Assembly (NCBI RefSeq): GCF_000955955.1
Contig: NZ_JYJG01000500.1
Coordinates: 1-13,530, forward strand
Source of the DNA: Lentzea aerocolonigenes
GTDB taxonomy: Bacteria > Actinomycetota > Actinomycetes > Mycobacteriales > Pseudonocardiaceae
DNA length: 13,530 bases
Reading direction: 5' to 3'
The notes below the pieces were generated by a model. It searched no databases. It worked only from the letters and a program-made list of their open reading frames with translations, and was not told where the DNA came from. A program made the position numbers and the translations under genes. Below, piece after piece: positions 6,344-13,530 of the stretch; the first letter of the stretch is position 1; each line of letters begins with the position of its first letter.

Positions 6344-6771
6344 TCGGCAGACCGACAGCGGTCGCGCTGATCGCGGCCGGAGTGGTGCTCACGGCGACGG
6401 CGCTGATACTCCCGTGGTACTCGACCATCTACGCAGGAGACGTCGAGGTCGTCGTCCGGGCCTGGGGCACCGAGGTCGTGCACAAGCCGGGCGACTGGCC
6501 CGCCGGTGAGCTCTCGCCCTGGTACGGCGTGCCGATCGCGATCACCGCGGCGTTCCTCACGGCCGGGATCTGGATCAACCGCGCCGCACTGGCCGGAGCC
6601 GCCGCGCAGCTGGGAGCCGTCGGCATCATCACCGTGCTCACGATCTCCGAACGCGGCCACGCCGTCGAGCAGCAAGGCGACTTCGCGATCGGCTACGGCC
6701 TGGTGTTCCTCGCAGCCGGCACGCTCGTAGCTCTGACTGGCGCCATCGCAGCGCAGAAGGAGGCCAGGTGA
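6340..6771 (+). CDS. Four-helix membrane protein C (short, no tail)
   Basis: A 143-residue membrane protein with predicted helices at about 6-26, 62-80, 83-102 and 115-137. The outer loop (about 27-61) starts LPWYSTIYAGD and ends SPWYGVPI, giving the same G-x-P entry into helix 2 as its neighbours. Helix 4 (IGYGLVFLAAGTLVALTG) resembles helix 4 of protein B (LLGGVYLLAAGAVVGLVG). The acidic HQ...TPP tail of A and B is absent; the protein stops at AQKEAR. I chose GTG at 6340 because it overlaps the stop of gene B (GTGA) and puts a single arginine before helix 1; longer in-frame starts lie inside gene B. Loop size and helix spacing recall small tetraspan membrane proteins of actinobacteria, but I cannot assign a family. 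Confidence 0.78.
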   Translation: MIGRPTAVALIAAGVVLTATALILPWYSTIYAGDVEVVVRAWGTEVVHKPGDWPAGELSPWYGVPIAITAAFLTAGIWINRAALAGAAAQLGAVGIITVLTISERGHAVEQQGDFAIGYGLVFLAAGTLVALTGAIAAQKEAR

Positions 6772-7205
6772 AGCTCCTCAGCGCAGCACTCCTCGCACTG
6801 GCGGCCGCGGCAGCCGTCACCGCGACGTTCCTGCCGTTCTCCGAGCTGTTGATCAAACTGGCTCCGGACCAGCCCCAGACCGCCTACGTCACCACGGGCT
6901 GGAGCACCTACTTCGGTGCCACGAAAGACGTGCACGCACCGCTCTTCGGCATCCCGATCGCCGCGGCCGCCGCGGCAACGCTCGCCGGCATCCGCTGGCG
7001 CAAGGTCGCGTTCGCCGGCGCGGCAGCACTGGCCGGTGTCGCCGGAATGCTGTTCGTCTACCTGTTGAACGCGATCAGCTTCCACAAGACCGGAAACATC
7101 GCGATCGACCCGAGTCTCGAAGCGGGGTTCGGCAACGGAATCTGGGTCCTCATCGGAGCAACAGTCCTCGCGTTTGGTGCCGTAGTAGTTCACCCCGACG
7201 ACTGA
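6768..7205 (+). CDS. Four-helix membrane protein D (short, no tail)
   Basis: The last of the four coupled genes encodes 145 residues with predicted helices at about 3-24, 58-74, 79-101 and 121-141. TATFLPFSELL at the end of helix 1 parallels TALILPWYST of protein C and AATFLNAYSV of protein A. APLFGIPIAAAAAA repeats the aromatic-G-x-P motif at helix 2. The outer loop contains TTGWSTYFGATKDVHAP. Between helices 3 and 4 is a second polar stretch (SFHKTGNIAIDPSLEAGFG). It ends VVVHPDD, without the long tail of A and B. The GTG start at 6768 overlaps the stop of gene C as GTGA. The gene ends 63 bases before steA, so the cassette could be read through into steA-steB. Function is unknown. Confidence 0.78.
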   Translation: MKLLSAALLALAAAAAVTATFLPFSELLIKLAPDQPQTAYVTTGWSTYFGATKDVHAPLFGIPIAAAAAATLAGIRWRKVAFAGAAALAGVAGMLFVYLLNAISFHKTGNIAIDPSLEAGFGNGIWVLIGATVLAFGAVVVHPDD

Positions 7206-7255
7206 CCAGCGAGAATCGCCCGGCGTGCCTCACCTGTCGCGTGCGCACCGTGAGT

Positions 7256-7261
7256 CACTAT
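7256..7261 (+). promoter_or_regulatory. Weak candidate -10 (CACTAT) upstream of steA
   Basis: CACTAT keeps the A2 and T6 of the -10 pattern and ends seven bases before the steA ATG at 7269, as in a leaderless promoter. No Shine-Dalgarno sequence precedes that ATG and no clear -35 is seen. Confidence 0.25.
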
Positions 7262-7268
7262 CGGACGC

Positions 7269-8453
7269 ATGAAGCTTTCCGGGCTGCTGAGCCGCTCCAA
7301 CCACGAACTCCCCGGTGTCACGGGCGTCGCGCGGGTTGATCGGCGCGTGAGCGACCTGGTGCGGCGCATCAGTCCCGGAGATGTCGCTGTTTTCGACCTC
7401 GTCGACCTCGACCGGCGCACCGCGGAGGCCTTCGTCGCGGCCGAGGTGGTCGGTGTCGTCAACGCCTCGCCCTCGATCTCCGGGCGCTTTCCCAACCTCG
7501 GGCCGGAACTGCTGATCGAGGCGGGCATCCCGCTGATCGACAACGTCGGCGCGGTGGCCCTGCGCGAGATCAAGGAAGGCGTGAAGATCCGCCTCCACGA
7601 AGGTGTGGTCTACGCCGGGGAGCGCGAGCTCGCCAAGGGGATCGAGCAGAACGCCGAGAGCATCGCCGACGCCATGATCGAGGCGAAGGCCGGCATGTCG
7701 GCACAGCTGGAAGCCTTCTCCGCCAACACCATCGAGTTCCTCCGCCGCGAACGAGCGCTCGTGCTCGACGGCGTCGGCGTCCCCGAGGTGTACGTGCCGA
7801 TGCGCGACCGGCAGGTGCTCGTCGTCGCAGGTGGACCGTCGCACGCGGAACAGCTGCGCAAGCTCCGCAAGTACATCCGCGAGTACCGGCCGGTGCTGAT
7901 CGGTGTCGACACCGGCGCGGACACGCTGCACGACGCCGGGTACAAGCCGGACATCATCGTCGGCGACCCCGACGGCATCGGCACCGCGTCACTGCGCGCG
8001 GCCGCCGAGGTGGTCGTACCCGCGCAGACCGACGGCCACGCGCCAGGTCTGCAGCGGATTCAGGACCTCGGCATCGGCGCGGTGACCTTCCCCGCATCGG
8101 GCAACGCGGAGGATCTCGCGTTGCTGCTGGCCGAAGCACACGGAGCGTCCCTGGTCGTCACGGTGGGGCTGCGCGCGACGTTGCGCGAGTTCCTCGACCG
8201 CGGGCACTCCGGCTCAAACCCCTCCACGTTCCTCACCCGGTTGAAGCTCGGCAGCAAGCTCGTCGACGGGGAGGCCGTCGCGACCTTGCATCGCAGCCGG
8301 GTGTCCATGGGCGTGATCGTCCTGCTGGTGGTCGCCGCGATCGTCGCCATGGTGGCGGCGTTGTCGGTGTCCGGCGTCGGTCACGTCTACGTCGACATCG
8401 TGGTCGATGCGTGGCAATCCGTCGTCAACTGGTTCAAGGGGTTCATCTCGTGA
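7269..8453 (+). CDS. steA: SteA-like cell-separation protein with thiamine-pyrophosphokinase-like domain
   Basis: A 394-residue protein matching M. tuberculosis Rv1697 and Corynebacterium SteA by position, size and order of parts. The N-terminal half (GVARVDRRVSDLVRRISPGD, NASPSISGRFPNLGPELL) is the conserved SteA region. From about residue 175 there is a thiamine-pyrophosphokinase-like fold, with GGPSH and the GDPDG motif at 232-236 in place of the GDxDS of true kinases. A membrane helix at about 347-368 is followed by a short tail ending NWFKGFIS. In corynebacteria SteA and SteB act together in daughter-cell separation by supporting activation of a peptidoglycan hydrolase; that role is carried over by homology. 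I doubt thiamine pyrophosphokinase activity, given the motif change and membrane anchor. ATG at 7269 fits the family start. The stop overlaps the steB GTG. Confidence 0.88.
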   Translation: MKLSGLLSRSNHELPGVTGVARVDRRVSDLVRRISPGDVAVFDLVDLDRRTAEAFVAAEVVGVVNASPSISGRFPNLGPELLIEAGIPLIDNVGAVALREIKEGVKIRLHEGVVYAGERELAKGIEQNAESIADAMIEAKAGMSAQLEAFSANTIEFLRRERALVLDGVGVPEVYVPMRDRQVLVVAGGPSHAEQLRKLRKYIREYRPVLIGVDTGADTLHDAGYKPDIIVGDPDGIGTASLRAAAEVVVPAQTDGHAPGLQRIQDLGIGAVTFPASGNAEDLALLLAEAHGASLVVTVGLRATLREFLDRGHSGSNPSTFLTRLKLGSKLVDGEAVATLHRSRVSMGVIVLLVVAAIVAMVAALSVSGVGHVYVDIVVDAWQSVVNWFKGFIS

Positions 8454-9388
8454 TCTCGCTGCGCTACCACATAGTGTCCATCACCGCGGTCTTCCTGGCG
8501 CTCGCGGTCGGTGTCGTGCTGGGGTCGACCGCGATCAGCGGGCGGCTGCTGTCGGGCTTGAGTGACGAGAAGAACTCGTTGGCACAGCAGGTGAACGACC
8601 TGCAGAACGACCGCAACTCGTTGAACGCCAAGCTGACCGAGGCGGACAAGTTCGCCTCGTCCGTCGGCCCGCTCGCGGTCAAGGACAGGCTCACCGATCG
8701 GACCGTCGTCATCGTCACGACGTCCGACGCGCGTCCGTCCGATCGGGACGCTCTGAGCGGGCTGCTGAAGTCCGCCGGTGCCGCCGTCACGGGCGAGATC
8801 CAGCTGACCGACGCGTTCGCCGATCCGTCGCGCGCGGACCAGCTGCGCGACCTCGTGGCAAGGCTGCAGCCCGCCGGTTCGCAGCTCCCCACGGCCGGCG
8901 ACCCCGGCACGCGCGCGGGTGGCCTCTTCGGCAAGCTGCTGCTGCTCAACCCCGCCAACAACGAACCTCAGGCCACCGCGGACGAGACGGCCAGCGCCCT
9001 CGCCGGGTTGTCCAACGCGGGCTTCGTGAAAGCGACTTCCGGTGTGAAGCCGGGGCAGCTCGCGATCGTCCTCACGGGCGGCGCCGCGATCGGTGACTCG
9101 GCGGCGGACCGGGCTTCGACGGTCGCGCGTTTCGCCACGCAGCTCGACCGGTCCGGCGCGGGCGTGGTGCTCGCCGGTGCCAACGGTTCGGCGAACGGCA
9201 CGGGCGCCATCGGTGTGGTGCGCGCGGACACGAACGCGACTTCCGTTCTGTCCACGGTGGACAACTCCGACACCCCGGCCGGTCAGGTCGTGGTCGTCAT
9301 GGCACTGCGCGAGCAGCTCGAAGGCCGTTCCGGTCGTTACGGCGTGGCAGGAAACGCCGAAGCGTCCTCACCCGGTACCGCAGGTTAG
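8450..9388 (+). CDS. steB: SteB / MctB-family membrane-anchored protein
   Basis: A 312-residue homologue of M. tuberculosis Rv1698 (called MctB for its reported role in copper homeostasis) and of corynebacterial SteB. The N-terminus MISLRYHIVSITAVFLALAVG is the hallmark start of the family and gives one signal-anchor helix at about 8-28. It is followed by a coiled coil at about 38-66 (LSDEKNSLAQQVNDLQNDRN) and a large domain that should lie outside the membrane. That domain keeps VVIVTTSDA, PAGSQLPT, ARFATQL and LAGANGSANGTGAIGVVRAD, blocks I recognise from Rv1698. GTG at 8450 overlaps the steA stop (GTGA); an in-frame ATG at 8411 would only add a shadow of steA. The SteB role is partnering SteA at the division site. 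The stop codon overlaps that of the convergent minus-strand gene. Confidence 0.88.
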   Translation: MISLRYHIVSITAVFLALAVGVVLGSTAISGRLLSGLSDEKNSLAQQVNDLQNDRNSLNAKLTEADKFASSVGPLAVKDRLTDRTVVIVTTSDARPSDRDALSGLLKSAGAAVTGEIQLTDAFADPSRADQLRDLVARLQPAGSQLPTAGDPGTRAGGLFGKLLLLNPANNEPQATADETASALAGLSNAGFVKATSGVKPGQLAIVLTGGAAIGDSAADRASTVARFATQLDRSGAGVVLAGANGSANGTGAIGVVRADTNATSVLSTVDNSDTPAGQVVVVMALREQLEGRSGRYGVAGNAEASSPGTAG

Positions 9389-10068
9389 TACTCGGTCGTC
9401 CAGTCGCCTGGCAGCGCCTTCACCAGCACCTCGAGTGCATGCGGTGTACGGGCGCGGGCCCACAGCCACTGGCCGTCGTCCTCGCGCACGATCACGTCGT
9501 CGCGGACGAACCAGCGGGTTCCGGGAGAGTTCAGCGGCAGCACGGTGAAGTGCTCCTCCAGCAGGGAGATGTCCGCCTCGGACGTCTCCCTGTCCGCGGT
9601 CTCGGCCCCGTCGCGGAACAAGGCCTCCGACAGCACCATCTCGACGCACGCCGTGGAGAACTGCGGCAGCCACGGGTCCCAGCGCTCCTCGGACTTGTCG
9701 ATCAGGTCGAGCTTGATCACGACTTCCGGGTCGTCCTCACCCAGAGGCGTCCCCCACGCGGCGACCCACTGGTTCTCGTCCCGGAAGATCAGCACGTCCT
9801 GATCCAGGCGCAGCTCCGAAGGCGTGAGCAGGCGGTCCTGGTTGCTCGTCAGGTCCGGCCGTTTGCCGAACAACGACAGGGCCTCCTTCAGCGACTCCGG
9901 CAACCGCACCCGCAGCTGCTCCTCGGTGGCGGCGAGCTCCGCGCGGCTCCAGCCGTCGAGCGGCCCGATCGGCTCGGCCCACGCGGCCGCGAACCCCTCG
10001 ATGAAGCGCCACGCCGCGGACCGATCGCGGACGGCTCTGGCGGCTTCCCCTGCCACGTCGAAGGTCAC
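9385..10068 (-). CDS. SMI1/KNR4 (SUKH)-like protein
   Basis: A 227-residue soluble protein, the only minus-strand gene. Residues about 38-130 resemble the SMI1/KNR4 (SUKH) fold: LDGWSRAELAATEEQLRVRLPESLKEALSLF carries the usual E-x-x-L...LP-x-x-(L/Y)-K pattern. Then comes LLTPSELRLDQDVLIFRDENQWVAAWG, the region reporting an aspartate- and tryptophan-rich turn. The second half is less familiar but ends in WFVRDDVIVREDDGQWLWARARTPHALEVL. SUKH proteins include immunity proteins against polymorphic toxins, but many are housekeeping or regulatory; no toxin gene is in view. I chose GTG at 10068 because the domain begins soon after; the frame stays open for another 1.7 kb, but that is antisense to pyrG. 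A weak AATCGT lies six bases before this GTG. Its TAA overlaps the steB TAG. Confidence 0.75.
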   Translation of the reverse strand: MTFDVAGEAARAVRDRSAAWRFIEGFAAAWAEPIGPLDGWSRAELAATEEQLRVRLPESLKEALSLFGKRPDLTSNQDRLLTPSELRLDQDVLIFRDENQWVAAWGTPLGEDDPEVVIKLDLIDKSEERWDPWLPQFSTACVEMVLSEALFRDGAETADRETSEADISLLEEHFTVLPLNSPGTRWFVRDDVIVREDDGQWLWARARTPHALEVLVKALPGDWTTEY

Positions 10069-10185
10069 GTGACAACGATTCCTGATCTCGGCCCGTGCTG
10101 CAGGAACTTCGGGGAAACCCCTCACTGCGCCGATCGGGTGATGTGATCTGCCGGGTCGTGGTGCGCTGAGTGACCGGCGGCGTGT

Positions 10186-10191
10186 TAGCGT
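10186..10191 (+). promoter_or_regulatory. Candidate -10 (TAGCGT) for pyrG
   Basis: TAGCGT fits TANNNT and is the best -10 match in the 174-base region between the minus-strand gene and pyrG. It would start a leader of roughly 45 bases that contains the hairpins at 10197-10235. No good -35 hexamer is seen at the right distance, and TTATGG at 10191-10196 is an alternative. Confidence 0.3.
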
Positions 10192-10196
10192 TATGG

Positions 10197-10235
10197 CCCG
10201 TGGATAGGGGGATTTACCCCCACGATTTTCACGGG
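10197..10235 (+). promoter_or_regulatory. Structured pyrG leader (nested hairpins over the ribosome-binding site)
   Basis: GGGGG (10207-10211) and CCCCC (10217-10221) pair around the loop ATTTA, and CCCGTG (10197-10202) pairs with CACGGG (10230-10235). The outer stem covers GGG of the probable Shine-Dalgarno sequence GGGAG at 10233-10237. A TTTT run at 10226-10229 follows the inner hairpin, so it also resembles a small terminator. The structure could therefore control elongation or translation of pyrG; this is inferred from sequence only. Confidence 0.45.
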
Positions 10236-10242
10236 AGCCCCG

Positions 10243-11924
<1,682 letters not shown>

Positions 11925-11928
<4 letters not shown>

Positions 11929-12545
11929 CTGCCCGGCACGACTTCCGCACGGTCTCCAGCGAGGACGTGCACGTCGGGAAGATCCTGGCGTTGCGCGTCG
12001 ACGAGGTGGAGATGCCCGGCGGCGGCACGGCCAAGCGCGAGATCGTCGAGCACACCGGCGCGGTCGCGGTCGTGGCGGTGGACTCGGCAGGCCAGGTCAC
12101 GCTGATCCACCAGTACCGGCACGCGCTGGGCCGGCACCTGTGGGAGCTGCCCGCGGGTCTGCTCGACCACGACGGCGAGCCGCCGGTCGTGGGTGCGCGC
12201 CGGGAGCTGGCCGAGGAGGTCGGGCTCGACGCGTCGCAGTGGGACGTGCTGGTCGACGTCGCCGCGTCGCCGGGGTTCACCGACGAGGTCGTGCGCGTGT
12301 TCCTCGCGCGCGACCTGTCCGAGGTGGACCGCGAGGTGCAGGGCGAGGAAGAAGCCGACCTGGAGATCCACCGCTTCCCGATCGAGGAAGCCGTGCGCAT
12401 GGTCCTGGCAGGCGACATCGTGAACGCGTCGTCCGTCGCCGGGCTGCTCGCGGCCCGCGAGGTGCTGGACGGCCGCGCCGAGCCCCGTCCGGCCGACGCG
12501 CCTTTCCGCGACAAGCCGACCCGGTTCGTCGCGCGCAAGAAGTAG
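11925..12545 (+). CDS. Nudix hydrolase, probable ADP-ribose pyrophosphatase
   Basis: A 206-residue Nudix protein matching M. tuberculosis Rv1700, an ADP-ribose pyrophosphatase that splits ADP-ribose to AMP and ribose-5-phosphate. The Nudix box runs from G78 to L101 ([10 protein letters not shown] then RELAEEVGL) and holds the metal-binding glutamates E94, E97 and E98. There are six rather than five residues between the first glycine and E85, as I also recall for Rv1700. ELPAGLLD before the box and [14 protein letters not shown] after it are typical of ADP-ribose pyrophosphatases. GTG at 11925 overlaps the pyrG stop; the N-terminus [20 protein letters not shown] is normal for the family. Longer in-frame sequence upstream is an arginine-rich shadow of pyrG. 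It is expected to be co-transcribed with pyrG. Confidence 0.92.
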
Positions 12546-12548
12546 ATT
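12543..12548 (+). promoter_or_regulatory. Candidate -10 (TAGATT) for the DUF2752 gene
   Basis: TAGATT fits TANNNT, begins with the stop codon of the Nudix gene and ends six bases before the ATG at 12555. This is the spacing of a leaderless promoter. The start has no good Shine-Dalgarno sequence. No -35 is evident. Confidence 0.35.
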
Positions 12549-12554
12549 GAAGCG

Positions 12555-12950
12555 ATGAAGACGCTGAGTCGTGCGGTCACGCGGTTGCGCGCACCACTCG
12601 GCGTTCTTGCTCTTGGTGGCGCGGGCGCGGTGTTGCTGATGTTCGTCGACCCGACGAAGCCCGGCAACCTGCTGCCGAAGTGCCCGTTCAACTGGCTGAC
12701 CGGCCTCAACTGCCCCGCGTGCGGTGCCACGCGCATGGTGCACGCGCTGCTGCACGGCGATGTCGTCGGCGCGTTCCACTACAACGCGGTGTTGCTCGCG
12801 TTAGGTGTGCCGTTGGGTTTGTGGCTGTTCTCGCGGTGGACGCGGGACAAGTGGACCGGGGAACGGCGAACCGTGCCGAAGCAGGTCGGGGTCACGGTGA
12901 TCGTCATCGCCGCGATTTGGGGCGTGGCCAGGAATCTCGCCGGGATCTAG
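12555..12950 (+). CDS. DUF2752 membrane protein
   Basis: A 131-residue small membrane protein of the DUF2752 family. The signature is clear: KCPFNWLTGLNCPACGATRM (residues 42-61) followed by HALLHGDVVGAFHYNAVLLAL. It includes cysteines C43, C53 and C56 and the conserved asparagine after AFHY. Predicted membrane segments lie at about 13-31, 77-93 and 110-126. The C-P-x-C-G-x-T-R motif suggests metal or redox chemistry at the membrane, but the family has no agreed biochemical role that I know of. The gene starts nine bases after the Nudix stop. In M. tuberculosis the next gene here is xerD (Rv1701), so this pair of genes differs from that order. Start chosen: first ATG, with a basic N-terminus (KTLSRAVTRLR) before helix 1. 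Confidence 0.88.
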   Translation: MKTLSRAVTRLRAPLGVLALGGAGAVLLMFVDPTKPGNLLPKCPFNWLTGLNCPACGATRMVHALLHGDVVGAFHYNAVLLALGVPLGLWLFSRWTRDKWTGERRTVPKQVGVTVIVIAAIWGVARNLAGI

Positions 12951-12953
12951 GCT
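12948..12953 (+). promoter_or_regulatory. Candidate -10 (TAGGCT) for the SRPBCC gene
   Basis: TAGGCT fits TANNNT, begins with the stop codon of the DUF2752 gene and ends six bases before the ATG at 12960. As at 12543, this would give a leaderless transcript. No Shine-Dalgarno sequence is seen in the nine-base gap. Confidence 0.35.
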
Positions 12954-12959
12954 CAGACC

Positions 12960-13409
12960 ATGCCTGGCCTGCAGCACAGCGTCGTCATCGCGGCCCCGCC
13001 CGCACGCGTCTGGGAACTGATCGTCGACGTCGAGCACTGGCCGGAGCGGATCCCCACGGTCGACTCCGTGGAACGGCTCGACGACGGACCGCTGGCGCTC
13101 GGTTCTCGCACGAAGTTGTCGCAGCCCAAGTTGTCCCCGGCGGTGTGGACGGTGACCGAGTTGACCGACGGGCGGTCGTACACCTGGGAGTCGAAGACGT
13201 CCGCTGTCACCGTCGTCGCCTCGCACGACGTGGAACCGCACCCCGACGGATGCCGGCTCACCCTCGCCCTGACCGTGTCCGGCGCGCTCGCCGGGATCGG
13301 CTGGCTGATGTCGAAGTCGCTGACCAAGCGGTACGTGGAGGCGGAGGCCGCCTCGATCAAGGCGGCCGCCGAGTCATCTGGTGGCGCGACCCGGAACGGT
13401 GGCGGGTGA
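12960..13409 (+). CDS. SRPBCC (polyketide cyclase/START-like) family protein
   Basis: A 149-residue soluble protein with the SRPBCC fold pattern: a first strand HSVVIAAPPARVWELIVDVEHWPERIPTV, where the A-P-x-x-V-W-x-x-(I/L)-x-D...W pattern is the family hallmark. It is followed by SVERLDDGPLALGSRTKL, WTVTELTDGRSYTWESKT, an HDVEPHPDGCRLTLALTVSG strand, and a C-terminal helix (KSLTKRYVEAEAASIKAAAE). Members bind hydrophobic ligands or catalyse cyclisation; the ligand is not predictable here. The final residues, SSGGATRNGGG, are low in complexity and are encoded by the left arm of an inverted repeat (13391-13401), and the stop codon lies in the first copy of a 23-bp repeat. The natural 3' end may therefore have been altered by that repeat element. 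Confidence 0.85.
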   Translation: MPGLQHSVVIAAPPARVWELIVDVEHWPERIPTVDSVERLDDGPLALGSRTKLSQPKLSPAVWTVTELTDGRSYTWESKTSAVTVVASHDVEPHPDGCRLTLALTVSGALAGIGWLMSKSLTKRYVEAEAASIKAAAESSGGATRNGGG

Positions 13410-13428
13410 TTCACGCTCAGTGGGACGG
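13406..13428 (+). repeat. Tandem direct repeat, copy 1 (23 bp)
   Basis: First of two identical 23-bp copies beginning GTGATTCACGCTC and ending GGGACGG, at a 26-bp period (three-base spacer ACC). It contains the SRPBCC stop codon. The first nine bases, GTGATTCAC, are a near-perfect palindrome (GTGA-T-TCAC), a shape common in operators. Confidence 0.9.
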
Positions 13429-13431
13429 ACC

Positions 13432-13454
13432 GTGATTCACGCTCAGTGGGACGG
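13432..13454 (+). repeat. Tandem direct repeat, copy 2 (23 bp)
   Basis: Second identical copy of the 23-bp repeat, with the GTGATTCAC palindrome at 13432-13440. The copies diverge immediately afterwards (ACC after copy 1, CTC after copy 2). No gene is seen between here and the end of the window. Confidence 0.9.
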
Positions 13455-13530
13455 CTCGCGGCACCACGGTCCGGCACCGTTCCGGGCCACGCCACTAGTA
13501 GTGCTTTGTTGGGTCAGCAAGAACCCGGGG

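Larger units (their letters stand above)
13381..13490. repeat. Inverted repeat enclosing the tandem repeats
   Basis: CCGGAACGGTG (13391-13401) is exactly complementary to CACCGTTCCGG (13475-13485). After a five-base bulge on the left side, GTGGC (13381-13385) pairs with GCCAC (13486-13490). A second nested pair is GGACCGTG (13427-13434) with CACGGTCC (13465-13472). The loop is about 73 bases, so it could be a large termination structure or the remains of a small palindromic element. The left arm lies within the end of the SRPBCC gene. Confidence 0.7.

Noticed and set aside
7206..7268. Terminator between the membrane cassette and steA
   Set aside because: Only a weak CTCAC/GTGAG pairing without a T run; read-through into steA cannot be excluded.
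8411..8449. Earlier SteB start at ATG 8411
   Set aside because: The family begins MISLR at GTG 8450; the extra residues are a shadow of the steA 3' end.
13406..13454. CRISPR array
   Set aside because: Only two copies, a three-base spacer and no cas genes.

Overview
This window is high-GC actinobacterial chromosome, most likely from the order Pseudonocardiales (Lentzea, Saccharothrix or Amycolatopsis type). The evidence is the codon bias, the many GTG starts, the GTGA/ATGA stop-start overlaps, and gene order. TPR protein, HAD phosphatase, short protein, tlyA, nadK, recN, steA, steB, pyrG and a Nudix ADP-ribose pyrophosphatase follow the order I know from Mycobacterium tuberculosis Rv1691-Rv1700. 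The assignment comes from recalled protein families and synteny, not from a database search.

Region 1-4957 is a tightly packed plus-strand run: the 3' part of a TPR protein, a HAD phosphatase (glycerol-3-phosphate phosphatase-like), a 55-residue conserved small protein, the rRNA 2'-O-methyltransferase TlyA, NAD kinase and the repair ATPase RecN. RecN has its own predicted promoter (3146-3168), which matches the RecA-independent DNA-damage promoter recognised by PafBC. The run ends in a strong hairpin terminator at 4973-5027.

Region 5028-7205 is the main departure from the M. tuberculosis layout. Four overlapping genes encode small four-helix membrane proteins that look like diverged tandem paralogues. 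The first two share a distinctive cytoplasmic C-terminal tail. A possible 20-codon leader ORF precedes them. Their function is unknown; they sit directly before steA-steB (7269-9388), whose products act in corynebacterial cell separation.

Region 9385-10068 is the only minus-strand gene, an SMI1/KNR4 (SUKH)-like protein wedged between steB and pyrG. Its stop codon overlaps the steB stop codon tail to tail.

Region 10069-12950 holds pyrG, with a structured leader, overlapping the Nudix gene, and then a DUF2752 membrane protein. An SRPBCC (polyketide cyclase/START-like) protein follows at 12960-13409. The window ends in about 120 non-coding bases with a 23-bp tandem repeat enclosed by an 11-bp inverted repeat.

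I see no tRNA, rRNA, CRISPR array, transposase or phage gene. Several starts without a Shine-Dalgarno sequence have a -10-like hexamer 6-7 bases upstream, which suggests leaderless transcripts are common here. I found no strong evidence of a wholly new system; the four-gene membrane cassette is the best candidate for undescribed biology.
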